Source of the DNA: Lepas anatifera
Lineage: Eukaryota > Arthropoda > Thecostraca > Lepadidae
DNA length: 64,000 nucleotides
NCBI GenBank assembly: GCA_034440635.1
Contig: JAOTON010001478.1
Location: 2,768,144-2,832,143, forward strand
Direction: 5' to 3'
The translations under genes and the position numbers were made by a program. Of the stretch, positions 10,822 through 22,613 are shown in pieces. The notes under the pieces were generated by a model. That model had not been told where the DNA came from. It made no database searches and saw only the letters and a list, made by a program, of their open reading frames with translations. Position 1 is the first letter of the stretch. Every line of letters starts with the position of its first letter.

Positions 10822-12883
10822 CAGTGGCGTAGCCAAGGGGGGGTCCTTGGGGTTCCCGGACCCCCCTTGGGCTGACCTTATGCACTGGAAAACACGAGCA
10901 TTGGTCTCAGGGGCCCCCTGAGCTTGGTCTCAGGGGGCCCTCCAAGCTCGATCTCAGGTCCTCCCAAGGCTGCTCTCAAGGGACCTCCGAGCTTGGTCTC
11001 AGGGGGCCCCCAGGCTTGGTATTACGAGCCTCCCTGATCTTGGTCTCAGGGGGCCCCCGAGCTCGGTCTCAGGGGCCCCCAAGCTTGGTCTCAGGGAGCG
11101 CCCAAGCTTGGTCTCAAGGGACCTCCGAATTTGGTCTCAGGGGCCCCCAAGCTTGGTCTCAGGGAGCACCCAAGCTTGGTCTCAAGGGACCTCCGAATTT
11201 GGTCTCAGGGGCCCCCGAGCTTGGTCTCAGGGGACCCCTGAGCTTTATCTCACGGGCTTTCCGAGCTTGGTCTCAGGGTCCCCGATCATCGGTATTGAGG
11301 GCTCCAAAGTACCGAACATTGATCTCGGGAGGGGGGGCCCTGAGCTTGGTCTCAGGGGGTCCCCTGAGCTTGGTCTCAGGGGGTCCCCCGAGCTTGGTCT
11401 CAAGGGACCTCTGAACTTGGTCTCAGGGGCTCCCGAGCTTGGTCTCAGGAGGCCCCCCGAGCTTGGTCTCATGGGCCTCCTGAGCTTGGTCGCAGGGGGC
11501 CCTGAGCTCGGTCTCAGGGGGCCCTGAGCTTGGTCTCAGGGGCCCCCGAGCTTGGTCTCAAGGGACCTCCGAACTTGGTCTCAGGGGCCCCCAAGCTTGG
11601 TCTCCGGGGCCCCCTGAGCTTGGTCTCAGGGACCCCCGAGCTTGGTCTCACGGGCTTTCCGAGCCTGGTCTCAGGGGCCCCGATCATCGGTATCGAGGGC
11701 TACAGAGTACCAAACATGGATCTCGGGACCCCCTGAGCTCGGTCTCAGGGCCCCCGAGCTTAATCTCACGGGCCTTTTGATCAATGTATCAGAGGCCCCC
11801 GAGCTTGGTCTCAGGGGTCCCCGGGCTCGGTCTCGGGGGCCCCTGAGCTCGGTCTTAGGGCCCCCAGGTTGGTCTCAGGGGACCCCCAACTTGGTCTCAG
11901 GGGCCCCTGATCATCGGTATCGAGACTCTAGGGAACCGGAAATTGATATCGGGGGGCCCCTGAGCTCGTTCTCAGGGGCCCCCGAGCTTGGTCTCAGGGT
12001 CCCCCGAGCTTTAGTCTCACGGGCCTTTCGATCTTGGTCTCAGGGTCCCCTAGCTTGGTCTCAGGGACCCCCGTGCTTAGTCTCAGGGGCCTTTCTATCT
12101 TGGTCTCACGGGGCCCTCCGAGCTCGGTCTCAGGGGCCCACTGAGCTTGGTCTCAGGGCATCCCCGAACTTGGTCTCAGGGGCTCCCGAGCTTGGTCTCA
12201 CGGACCTTTCGATCTTGGTCTCAGGCGGCCCCCTAGCTTGGTCTCAGGGACCCCCGAGCTTAGTCTCAGGGGCCTTTCTATCTTGGTCTCAGGGGGCCCT
12301 CCGAGTTTGATCTCAGGGCTCCCCGAGCTTGGTCTCACGGACCTTCCGAGCTTGGTCTCAGGGGGCCCCCGATCATCGGTATTGAGGGCTCCAGAGTACC
12401 AAACATTGATCTCAGGGGCCCTCCGAGTTTGGTACCAGGGGACCCCCGAGCTTGGTCTCAGGTTCCCCCGAGCTTGGTCTCAGGTTCCCCAAGCATGGGC
12501 TCAGGGCCTGAGCTTGGTCTCATGGGTCCCCAAGCTTTGCATCAGGGGCCTGAGCTTGGTCTCAGGGGCCCAGGCTTGGGCTCAGGGTCCCCGAGCATTG
12601 GTATCGAGGGTCTCCAGAGTACCGAGCATTAATCTCGGGGGGGGGCCTCCGAATGTTGATCTGGGGGCCCCCGAACATCGGTGTCGAGTTAGTTACTCCT
12701 GAGAAAAGCGCAAGCATGGGCCTAAGGGTGCCCCCGAACCTGATCTAAGTGGAATCCTGAGCTTGGTCTTAGGAGCCCCGCGCACCAGTATCCAGGGGCT
12801 CCGGAGTATTGGTATCGGGGGGGAAGCAATGATTTCAGGGGCCTCCAAGTGCTGATCTCGGCGGGCCCCCAAATGTGTGGATG
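10822..12883 (+). repeat. GC-rich minisatellite array 1 with transposon-end head
   Basis: Starts with CAGTGGCGTAGCCAAGG and a short unique head, then continues as ~21-25-bp degenerate units of the type GAGCTTGGTCTCAGGGGCC. A distinct block (CGATCATCGGTAT ... ATTGATCTCGG) is interspersed near 11285, 11683, 11908, 12370 and 12595, giving a higher-order structure. The long open frames in several phases (repetitive SLVSG/ELGLRG peptides) are by-products of the repeat. Confidence 0.93.
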
Positions 12884-14420
12884 CAGTGGCGTAGCCAAGG
12901 GGTTCTAGGAGTCCGAGGACCCCTTTGGGCCAATCTGAACCACTGCAAAGCATTCCCTGATCACGGGGGCGCCCAGAATCAGTCTCAGAAGCCCCTGAAG
13001 ATTCGTTCTCAGGGCGTCCCGAGTCGGCTTCAGGGCCCCGCCCTGAGGGTCAGTCTCAAGACCCCCAAAAGTAGATTTCAGGGGGTCCCTGAGAGTTAGT
13101 CTCAGGGGATCCCGAAAGTCGGTCTCAGGGGCCCCGAGAGTCGGTCTCAGGGGCCGAGCTCGTCCCGGGTCTCCTAGAGAGTGGTTCTCAGGGCCCCGCG
13201 ACAGTCTATTTCAGGGGGCTCCATGAGAGTCAGTCTCAGAGAACCCCAAGAGTCGGTGAAGGGGACCCCGAGAGTCAGTCTTAGAGGATCCCCGATATTC
13301 GGTCCCATAGTCTTACGGGCGTCTCTCTCAGGAGTCAATATTTACCTTCAGGTGGCCCCGAGAGTTAATCTGGAGGTCAGAGAGTTAGTCTCATTTGATC
13401 CGCAGAGTGCTGGTCTCAGGAGGCCCCCGAGGGGTAATCTTGGGAAGCCTCGAGATTTAGCCTGAGGCTGTGACCCCCCCAGTTGTTGCATAAGAGGCCC
13501 CGAGAGTCAATCTCAGGGAGCACCTAAAAGTTACTCTCAGAGTGCTCTCGAGAGCTAGTCTCCGGTTCGTCGAAGAGCTAATTTTGGGGCTTTGAGAGTA
13601 ATTCCCAGAGGTGCTACCGAGTTTTGGTCTCACGGCCCCGAGTTAGCCTTAGGCCTCAGAGGGCTAATCTGGGCTTCCGAGAGGCAGTCTCAGGAGTGCC
13701 GTGCAAAATACTCAGTCTAAGGGGTGCTTCCACGCCTCCCTCCTCGAGTGTTAGTCTCAGGGGGCGCCCCAGGGTTAGTCTCAGAGGGCTGTCGGAAGTC
13801 ATTCCCAGCCCCCCGCCCCACCCCAGAGACAGCCTCAGGAAACCCCCAAGAGCTAATCTGGATGGCCCCGAGAGTCAGTCTCAGCCCCCCTCCCCCAGAG
13901 CAAATCTGAGGGGGGGCCGATAAATAGGCCCAGAGGTGCTGCCGATAACTAATCTAGGGAGCCCCGAGAGATTCTCAGGAGTCCAAAATTTTGTCAGGAG
14001 CCACCGTGAATCAGTATCAGAGACTCCCTGAGATCTAATCGGGAGAGGGGCCGGAAATTAACCTTGTGAGTAGCGCCAAGTGTTGGTCTTAGGCGGCCCC
14101 AGAGCTAGTCTCAGGTCCCCCAAGAACTGATCTCGGAAGCCCGAGTTATTTTCAGGGGACCTTTCAGTTCTAGTGTAAGGAGGGCCGGAGAGCTAATCTC
14201 AGAGATCCGACAATTAGTCTCACGAGGTCTCCAGGAGTTAGTCTCAGGGGTCTTCTGAAGCTGTCCTCAGGTGTCCCCAAAAGCTAGTCTCAGCGAGCAT
14301 TCCTCTCCTTCCTTCCCCCTCCCCTCAAAGTTATCCTCGGGGCCCAACGAGAGTAAGTTCCAGGGAGTCCCAGTAGGAAGTCTCATGGTACCCCCCAATG
14401 CTGGTTGGGGGGACGTAAGT
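12884..14420 (+). repeat. GC-rich minisatellite array 2 with the same head
   Basis: Begins with the identical head CAGTGGCGTAGCCAAGG in the same orientation as array 1, including the GACCCC(C)TTTGGGC and 'CACTG(G/C)AAA' text. It then decays into more diverged units of the type GAGAGTCAGTCTCAGGGG. Two head-to-tail copies of one element, each with its own array. Confidence 0.9.
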
Positions 14421-15713
14421 ACTGATTTGTGGGAAAAGTGTTGTTTTCGGGGGTCCCAGATACTGGTTTCGGCGCCGTGTCAAGTGCTAGGCCCCTGGAG
14501 ATCTCTGCTCGACCCAGGGGTCAGGGGGCGGGGGCGGTGGGTGATGGTCCTGGATGGCTTAACACTGGCATAGCAATACAAGCCCTGTACAAAGCCTATC
14601 AGAGACCTAAATTCCAAGGAGGTACTCACCTCCCCAAGCCCCCGGGATCTCTAACCAATGGCTAGGGAGGAGTAAGTGAGCGTTTTCATCCGTAGGACCA
14701 TCCATGGAATAGGTTTTATATAGCATCTGGGGCACACTCATATATCATTTTTATTGAGCGTCCTTTTTCCTTTCCACTTCTTTTAGATTTTAGAATACAA
14801 TACAGAGATATTGCTTGAGATCCTGGGCTCAAAGAAGATTTTCTAAAATCATATGCCTCGGAAAAATTTATATTTTCCCATTGCGTACCAAAAAAGACAA
14901 ATTGAAACATGTCGATCAAGCACCATTACTGAAGGAAAGGCAAAAATTAATATAATTTTAGCATCCATTATAGCAAATCGAACAGGGAATTTGGAACTTC
15001 AGCTGGTTTTCAATCTATTAGCTTAGTCCCAATAACTACCGTCCTAAAAATCCTGAAATAAACGACTTTCGAATATTTTCGTAGGAAACCAGACAAACAA
15101 GGAAAATGACACACATTGATGAGCATAATCCCAAAAAGAAAATAGGTATGAAAGGTTTAAACAACAATGAGAGAGCAATGCAAGGCGATAGTTATCTCAG
15201 GTGCCTATTTTTTGGTAATTTTCTCATTTACAACATAGCAAGGGTAAGAAAGTAACTGTCGTGAATTCATCAGGATCTTTCCGCGGAATAGACGTTATAT
15301 GACGTCCGGAACACGCCACCATCCACCATATCCCTTGTATTTTTATTCATTTTTTCCATATCTTTGGAAACTTTCTGATTAAAGAGTTCATGAATTCGAC
15401 ACCCGGAAAAAATTGGTAATCATTTCCCGTAGAAGACCATTTCTTCGTTCTCAAAACGACTGACCTTCATTAACTCCATACCTGATTACCAGAGTGAATT
15501 GAGGTAAAGTCAGGTTTAACATCATGCACGCAGCAACATTTGATTTCCCGAAATGTGCCACAAAACTGTTATTATAGCCACGCTGTCATATAGGTATGGG
15601 CCAGCCTTAATATTTGGTGGCCTAAATTTACCAACACTTGGTCGGATCGAGAAAAATAAAACTATAAACAAAATAATAACGAACACTTAAAGAATGATAT
15701 AAAAATTTCCGTC
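14421..15713. other. no gene recognised
   Basis: AT-rich from about 14700 on. A phrase near 14715-14780 (GGAATAGGTTTTATATAG ... ATTTTTATT) has a weak counterpart near 15284-15350, suggesting two old copies of a repeat about 575 bp apart. No coding motif found. Confidence 0.4.
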
Positions 15714-16306
15714 GTGTAAATCAGGGATGCGGAGCCGAGAAAATATTGGACGGCTCCGGCTCCGGCTCCGGTCCGGGGTTATGATTTCGGCTCCGGCTCC
15801 GGCTCCGGGTTCAAGTGTCCTAACGGCTCCGGCTCCTGCTCCGGGCAAAATAGTCGGCTCCGACTGGCTCCGGCTCCGGCAATGTACCTATATCCAAAAT
15901 GTGATCGACACGTTCTCAAGGGCGTGAAAGTCCATCAGATACAGAGTGATTATGTATTTGTAAGAATGAAAAATGGCGACTGGATGAACGAACGCTCTTG
16001 ACCAGATGCCAAAGGCCAGAGAACCTCAAAACTGGACCAACCTACACTGCAGTGTATTCGTATGGGAAACTGCACTGCACTGTTATGGCAAACAGAAATA
16101 TGGGTCAGACATGCCCGCAAACCCACATACAAAATTAAAGATACAACGATCAAGTAAAGCTTGGACGGCCCGCAAAGAAAAATTTCGATGAGCTAACAGT
16201 GTTCAACATCGAAAAACACATCAGATAGGCTGATGGCATAATTCCTTTTCGAGAAAAATCGGAACCAACCACCCTAATGCCCAGGGCCCAGCAGCTGGTT
16301 CGCTCA

Positions 16307-16669
16307 CTATAACACCACCCAATCGCGGTTGGAGCGGAGCAGCAACAATGCCTCCAATATGTCTTCTCTTAGTCTGGACCTGAGATCAGTAAGCAGTAGC
16401 TTCATCGCGGAGAACAACCTCTCCACGGACACCTGAGTAACTGGTAGCGCGGCCATTACCAGGCTAGCCGGCTGGATGATGGCTGGATATCTATCTAAAC
16501 TGTCCCATACGGTCACCCCCTGTAGGTGACCCAGGTTTTTTAAGTCGGCTAGTGCCGCATCGAGTGACGAGGATGCCGTTTTCTGCGCCTTTTGCCCTCG
16601 GCTCTCGACAGACCTAGTATAAACTACTTCTCTGAGTACATGATAGCTCTCCTGGGGGGGAGGGAGCAA
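16307..16669 (-). pseudogene. hAT transposase C-terminal (hATC) fragment
   Basis: The 120-residue frame ends with LPVTQVSVERLFSAMKLLL, followed by a leucine-rich helix (LREDILEALLLLRSN). Serine-valine/alanine-x-x-E-R-x-F-S is the signature of the hATC dimerisation domain found at the C-terminus of hAT transposases. The preceding residues (SLDRYPAIIQPASLVMAALPV) fit the usual 'YP.L..lA...L.iP.TS' context. The BED finger and the RNase H-like catalytic domain are missing. Position and strand match the surrounding hAT element. Its upstream part repeats (CTCGACAGACCTAGT at about 16604 and 16679), a sign of local rearrangement. Confidence 0.85.
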
Positions 16670-16808
16670 AGATTGTATTGCTCGACAGACCTAGTGTAAA
16701 CACCTTTTTCAAAAATTTCTTCGGCCTTTGGGGGCCAAAAGATAGTCTGCTCCCTTCCAGGGCTTTGGGGGGACCATGGCCGGAATGGCCTCCCCCTGCG
16801 TCTGCCAA

Positions 16809-16928
16809 CAGGGGCGGATGCAGGCCGACGGTATGGGGTAAAACGTGAAAACATGTTTTTTAGAAAATCGCCAAAAATTGGGTGGTTTGGGGGCCAATGC
16901 CTTTCCCCCCCATGGATCCGCCAGTGTC
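16809..16928. mobile_element. ~120-bp MITE-like insertion inside the hAT element
   Basis: Left end CAGGGGCGGATGCAGG and right end CATGGATCCGCCAGTG are imperfect inverted repeats of the GGCGGATCC class. The flanks (TCTGCCAA / TCCGCCAC) match at 6 of 8 positions, a possible decayed hAT TSD. Confidence 0.5.
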
Positions 16929-17341
16929 CGCCACTGCTTTCATTTGTTGCCAATTTCTGCCCATGCTAAATGGCCGGGGCGCATTACCTGCCCGAGAGTG
17001 AGACCGTCTACGGAACACCCTAGTTGCAATATTTCACTAATCTCGATATACATAACATTTGAGAAAATGTAATATTTCAGGTGAATAAAGGTGTTTCCAT
17101 GCGACATCTCACGAGGTAAAATGTGACTATTTCACGTTTGATTTTTCGTAATTTTAGAGCTCTTTGGGAGCCGGAGCCGGACCCTTTCTGACGGCTCCGG
17201 CTCCGGCTCCGATCAAAAGTGTTTCGTCGGCTCCGGCTCCGGCTCCGGGCAGAATGGTCGGCTCCGACCGGCTCCGGCTCCGGCTCCGCATCCCTGGTGT
17301 AAATCTGATAATGCCAAAATATTATACGACACATGTAGGAG

Positions 17342-17447
17342 ATAGGCCCCGACTACTAAGGGGCCCCCCGGCCTGGGGGCCCCCGGCCTGGGGGACCCCC
17401 GACGGTAGTCGGACCCCCCTTTGGCCGAATCCTGGCTACGCCACTGA
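17342..17447 (-). mobile_element. short copy of the CAGTGGCGTAGCC element
   Basis: On the minus strand it reads TCAGTGGCGTAGCCAGG followed by a GGGGGTCC-rich segment and three short GGCCTGGGGG units. This is the same head as at 10822 and 12884 with only an embryonic repeat array. Confidence 0.7.
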
Positions 17448-17452
17448 CTACA

Positions 17453-17864
17453 AAATACGCTGGAGAAGAAATGTCTGCTTCCCTTTCGTTCTTATAGACT
17501 GCCAAATTTGATCTCTGTATATCAGCTTTGCCACATGCATTCGGAAATGTTTGGATTTAATATTGACCTTATTAGCATTGATTGGGAATAGATATAGCGC
17601 ACCATGACTTACATTCACATAGCAATGAATCCACGCTTGGTGTCATGTGAAGGCTCCGGCAGACTAAGCTATTGAATACGGCCCTTGCTATACCTGCTAA
17701 TCGACTAAAGCGTGCCTTGCTATCGACTAAATGCAATTCATATACCTCACATTAACTCATTGAGTGCTATAAACAGTTTTAAGCCACGAACACAGTTCCA
17801 AAGAAATGTCGCAATGGATCGGACAGGAACACAAAACGGCTGGCGGCTTCATCGCCCTGGGAAA
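17453..17864. other. no gene recognised
   Basis: No coding motif and no repeat recognised in this stretch, apart from the flank duplicated next to the foldback element. Confidence 0.4.
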
Positions 17865-17872
17865 GTGCAGAT

Positions 17873-20800
17873 TAGGGTGCCCCATTTTGTATCGACTTTT
17901 GAAAATTGTAGGTGGGTATGTCTAATCCGGTGCATTCGGACCTGCTGAGTTCAATGACACCAAAATTTTTGAAATCTGAAAATTTATAGGGGTCGCGAAT
18001 TTGATTTGAAATTTCGAGTTTTTCTTAAAATGACCGATTTTTCAGCTATTTACGCTTCTATCCTTGCTCAGAATTGGTTTAGAGTAACAAAATAAAGAAC
18101 ATCGTTTTTGTTGTCACCAGAGCTATCATTTGATGCCCAATTTAATACCTTTTTACCACTTGGTCAGGTTAGGGGTTCGGTAATTGTTCCAAATGGGTCA
18201 AAAATTGCGGTGTCCGGCGAGGATCAATCCTTTAACCGTACTTGACACAAACACATCACAAAAGTGAATGTGGTTTACTTTTTCATCATCTAAATATCCG
18301 AACTAACCGTTATCATTTTCATGCCATGCACAATTGCTCATTTAATCAAGTTACCACAACATTTGTGACCAAATTGTGGTCTGAGCTACACCACACCGTG
18401 CGTCAGAAATCAATCTTACATATATGTTATGTCGGGTCCGTTTTGATTCTACCGGAGATTGAGTGTGCTCAAGCGAAGTCTGTCGATGTCAAACATGAGT
18501 AAATATGAAAAGACATAAAACTTGTTTAAAGACTAAATATCCAGTGCGAGATCATCTCACGACCCGCGCACCTAGGCTAGCGCTCGAACAGGTCACGCAG
18601 GGAGCCGAGTGATCTTGGGCAACGAGACTATTCGCGCGGGTGCTACGACGGGACTGTACGCACAGGCTTTACGACTAGGTTTACGCACGGGTGCTAACAC
18701 AAGTTATTCAACTGTCATTCTCGTCTAATAAAGTAGACTGGTTTACGTGTTCAGAGGTCACCTACATGGAGGGCCAGTGGTCCGATGCCACGAACCGCTG
18801 TCATCGGGCCGCTAATAATGGTTGGTGTTCCGGCTGGTAAACGTGTCGAAACTTGAAAGGCTTTAGAATCACAGGTCCCTTCTTCTTCTATTCTAAATTT
18901 TCATGAGCTCAGACTTTCCAAAGCTCCGTATCTTTCTCCTATGTTATTAAAGAGCCTGCAGAACACCCTGCAGCAGCTTCTCATCTTTTGATAACCCTGC
19001 ATAATCCTGTATTAAGCTCATGCCTCGTTCTGCAACATCGTTCGCGACCTTAAATAAAGCGAGGAACGCCTGAAACTTCCAAAAATCCTCATCGAAACAC
19101 CGCTGTTTTGCTGATCTCTGAAGTCACTTAGTTCCTGATACCTTCAGCCTGTGGAACACGAGCCACAACCGTTCATCGCCTAGATCCACTAGCCACGTGG
19201 ACTCGTCTATCACAAGCCCATCATCCTCATCATCCGTCGGATGCTAGTCGCACAGTCTGGCTACCATCTCCTTGTTTTCTAGATCAGTCACTTTTCTGTT
19301 GCGCAGTGGCATAATGGCTGTCTGTGATTTCACATACCATAGGTGCCGTTTTAGGATGCACAACGCTGCCTAAGCCACTGTACCATAGTGGATGAGATCC
19401 TACAAAAGCTGGAGATCGTTCACCTGCGCATCCGCTGCCACAGAGGCCATCAGCCATGCCATTTTGTACATAAGTCAGATGCGCATGACAGCTTTTTCCA
19501 GCTTCTGGCGCATAAATTCACTCAGTCTGAGTTGTTGGCTGAACATGAACAGTGTTCACCAGTATCCGACGTATGATTATTAGTATGATGGGGATGCGAT
19601 AGACGAGTCCACGCGGCTAGTGGATCTAGGCAATGGACGGTCGTCGTTCGTGTTGCACCAGCGGAAGGTATCCCAACTTCCAGTAAAACGGTGGGGTTTT
19701 GATGAGGATTTGTGGAAGTTTCAGGCGTTCCTCGCTTTATTTAAGGTCGCGAACGATGTTGCAGAACGAGGCATGAGCTTAATACAGGATTATGCAGGGT
19801 TATCAAAAGATGAGAAGCTGCTGCAGGGTGTTCTGCAGGCTCTTTAATAACATAGGAGAAAGATACGGAGCTTTGGAAAGTCTGAGCTCATGAAAATTTA
19901 GAATAGAAGAAGAAGGGACCTGTGATTCTAAAGCCTTTCAAGTTTCGACACGTTTACCAGCCGGAACACCAACCATTATTAGCGGCCCGATGACAGCGGT
20001 TCGTGGCATCGGACCACTGGCCCTCCATGTAGGTGACCTCTGAACACGTAAACCAGTCTACTTTATTAGACGAGAATGACAGTTGAATAAGTTGTGTTAG
20101 CACCCGTGCGTAAACCTAACCTCGTAAAGCCTGTGCGTACAGTCCCGTCGTAGCACCCGCTCGAATAGTCTCGTTGCCCAAGATCACTCGGGTCCCTGCG
20201 GGACCTGTTTGAGCGCTAGCCTAGGTGCGCGGGTCATGAGATGATCTCGCACTGGATATTTAGTCTTTAAACAAGTTTTATGTCTTTTCATATTTACTCA
20301 TGTTTGACATCGACAGACTTCGCTTGAGCACACTCAATCTCCGGTAGAATCAAAACGGACCCGACATAACATGTATGTAAGACTGATTTCTGACGCACGG
20401 TGTGGTGTACCTCAGACCACAATTTGGTCACAAATGTTGTGGTAACTTGATTAAATGAGCAATTGTGCATGGCACGAAAATGATAACGGTTAGTTCGGAT
20501 ATCTAGATGATGAAAAAGTAAACCACATTCACTTTTGTGATGAGTTCGTGTCAAGTACGGTTAAAAGAATGATCCTCGCCGGAAATCGCAATTTTTGACC
20601 CATTTGGAACAATTACCGAACCCCTAACCTGACCAAGTGGTAAAAATGTATCAAAATGGGCATCAAATGATAGCTCTGGTGACAACAAAAACGATGTTCT
20701 TTATTTTGTTACTCTAAACCAATTCTGAGCAAAGATAGAAGCATAAATAGCTGAAAAATCGGCTATTTTAAGAAAAACTCGAAATTTCAAATCAAATTCG

Positions 20801-20923
20801 CGACCCCTATAAATTTTCAGATTTCAAAAATTTTGGTGTCATTGAACTCAGCAGGTCCGAATGCACGGGATTAGACATACCCACCTACAATTTTCAAAAG
20901 TCGGTACAAAATGGGGCACCCTA
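17873..20923. mobile_element. 3.05-kb foldback transposon with 1.36-kb inverted arms
   Basis: Arm 1 (17873-19240) and arm 2 (19566-20923) are inverted copies of each other over their full length, with high identity except near 19110-19180. They leave a 325-bp centre. The ends read TAGGGTGCCCCATTTTGTA and its complement. Flanking 8-mers GTGCAGAT (17865-17872) and CTGCAGAT (20924-20931) differ by one base, consistent with an 8-bp TSD. Both arms carry the same transposase-like fragment and a mirrored ~86-codon frame (18242-18502 plus, 20294-20554 minus) of unknown meaning. The TIR start matches the element at 21234. Confidence 0.92.
19620..19847 (+). pseudogene. transposase-like fragment in foldback arm 2
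   Basis: A 75-residue frame containing FKVANDVAERGMSLIQDYAG, then KDEKLLQGVLQ. The stretch 'DxAERxxxxIxDY' also appears in the fragment at 21950-22132 (KDSAERSVKYITDY), so both come from one protein family. I recall this family as a transposon-encoded protein common in arthropods, but I cannot name its superfamily from the sequence alone. The inverted arm holds the same fragment on the minus strand near 18945-19100. Confidence 0.65.
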
Positions 20924-20931
20924 CTGCAGAT

Positions 20932-21225
20932 GCCTGAGCCGCTGCAGCTGCATTGGGGATAACCGCGTGCCGGTAGCCGAGGACAGATTCCTCAAGGACC
21001 AGAGAGGATCTCGATGGAAGTTTTTGGGCGGTGCTGACTAAAACGAAACATTGAGACGTGTAGCAGCAGCGTGCCGGAGGACGATACTGAACGAGAATGA
21101 GCGGCCGGCGGGGCGGGCGTTCGCCAGGCTTGATAATACTGATCCGCCCACCAGCGAGGCTGGACCATCTCGTGAGGGCAGCGTGTTCAGAAGCGTCGTT
21201 TTTTTATCTCCGGATCCTCAGACAG
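20932..21225. other. host sequence between two related transposons
   Basis: GC-richer than its surroundings. One plus frame is open across most of it, and the same phase would run on past the downstream element into NENSDSEGILVDSKHAAD (about 26126-26230) before a stop. A former coding exon, of host or of an older transposon, is possible but not supported by any motif I recognise. Confidence 0.3.
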
Positions 21226-21949
21226 CTGCATACTAGGGTGTCCCAAAATAGCACTTTTTCGTCTGTGCAAGCTTGCCGGTTGACACCGCATTCTCCTTTG
21301 AGTTAATAATGAGCATGCACAATTTTGAATCGATGCTTTGAGGTTTGGTCCCCCCGCCCCCTAAAACTGATGAAAATTGAAAACCGTTGTATTGGCTTGA
21401 AAATGGGTTCATTTGAAAGCTTATGACAGAACAAAACCTATTTCCATACAAATTGATGTAAAACCACTTCTTGATGCTTTTATAGAGCTAAGAAGTTTCG
21501 AATTGCGAGATCACTGGCCAGAGGCGGATCTTATAAACTTTTTTTTGGGTTAGCCCGGGAAATATGGTGAAAATTATTGTATCTCTTTCACGAAAATGGA
21601 CCATAATCAGCCACAGTCAGTACAATTTAACCGCTTTCAAGGGCATAGCTGGATTGGTTTTCCCTGGGACTGTCAATGGCATGGAAAGCGGGCGTTCATT
21701 GCACAAATATGATTGTTTCATTTTTCATTTTTTCGCAACTGATCGGTGAAGTCAAAACGACACACTATATCATCAAGCCAATGGCTTTAATGTGTTTATT
21801 CGGAGGCCCATGAATGGGGAAGGAAACTTGTTCCCAGACAAAATGTTGTAGACTGCTCCTTCTATTTCTATATTCATATGTTTACACGCGCACGTCATCC
21901 AGTTCTTTTTCGAGATTCGGCGTTTGGAGACGGTGTGCGCAGGCTATTG

Positions 21950-22613
21950 TCAGTTCCGTGCCCTAATGTCACCTTCACGGGCAACATCGCTGTAGTCCGT
22001 GATGTATTTCACCGATCGTTCCGCGCTGTCTTTTATGACTGCTAGATTTTCCATGAAAGCGTTCATATTGATGAAGTCTCCATCAATCGCCGATTCCTGG
22101 GTGGTAAGCACTGGTTGCTGACGTTCATCCACCTGAATGCCAGCCAGGAGTGCGGTCGGACGAAGTCACAGAGCCTTTGCACCACTTGTCAGCTTATCTG
22201 CTCCTGACAACATCGGCTTTCTCGGTGCCAATGCTCCTGGCTGTGTGACTGTCAGGGAGTGCAGCAGCTACCTCTGCATTTTCATCTGTTGACACACCCT
22301 CACCAAACAACCCGAGGACGACGTTTTCCCCGTGAGATGCCACGGCTGGCGCATGATAGAGCACCGTGTGGCTTTCGCAGCGGTTGGTAGCTGCCCTGAA
22401 TAGGTCTTCATGTCCTGGAACAGCCTGAGGTAAAGCCGTGGAGTTCCCGCAGTCAGTAGGGCCTGCAAGAAGTATGGGCCATGAAAGAGGGCGATTAGCT
22501 CTGCAATCTGCTTGACTTGAAGGTCTTCGGCGGGGGCCATGGAGAGCTTGTCGAAGAGCATCGCCAGAAAAACAACAACAAAGAACAGCGTGAGCAGAAA
22601 ATATTTTATCCAA
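21950..22613 (-). pseudogene. broken transposase, C-terminal half
   Basis: Two phases are needed. One gives QVKQIAELIALFHGPYFLQA followed by RLYLRLFQDMKTY. The next phase gives HLTGENVVLGLFGEGVSTDE after a frameshift near 22320-22400. Further on, MNAFMENLAVIKDSAERSVK is read at 22132-21950 in another segment. The order (helical block, 'F.DM..Y', 'W.LT.E.VVL.LF', 'N......V.D.AER...I.DY') matches a transposon protein family I know from arthropods, but its catalytic core is not obvious to me. At least one frameshift and several stops make it non-functional. Confidence 0.6.

Larger units (their letters stand above)
15722..17296 (-). mobile_element. defective hAT transposon with 8-bp TSD
   Basis: The element starts CAGGGATGCGGAGCCG and ends CGGCTCCGCATCCCTG, a perfect terminal inverted repeat. 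It is flanked by an exact 8-bp duplication GTGTAAAT (15714-15721 and 17297-17304). Eight-base TSDs and CAGGG ends are typical of the hAT superfamily. Just inside both ends are arrays of GGCTCC hexamers (about 15730-15885 and 17165-17290). At 1575 bp it is too short for a full transposase. Only the C-terminal hAT dimerisation region remains, on the minus strand. A second small element appears inserted at 16809-16928. Confidence 0.93.

Noticed and set aside
11016..12702. Long open frames of 130-220 codons in several phases
   Set aside because: They lie in the ~23-bp minisatellite and encode only repetitive SLVSG/ELGLRG peptides in multiple phases at once; no stops simply because the unit lacks them.
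18242..20554. Mirrored 86-codon frame in the foldback arms as a conserved gene
   Set aside because: Conservation is explained by the arms being inverted copies; no recognisable motif and no third copy.
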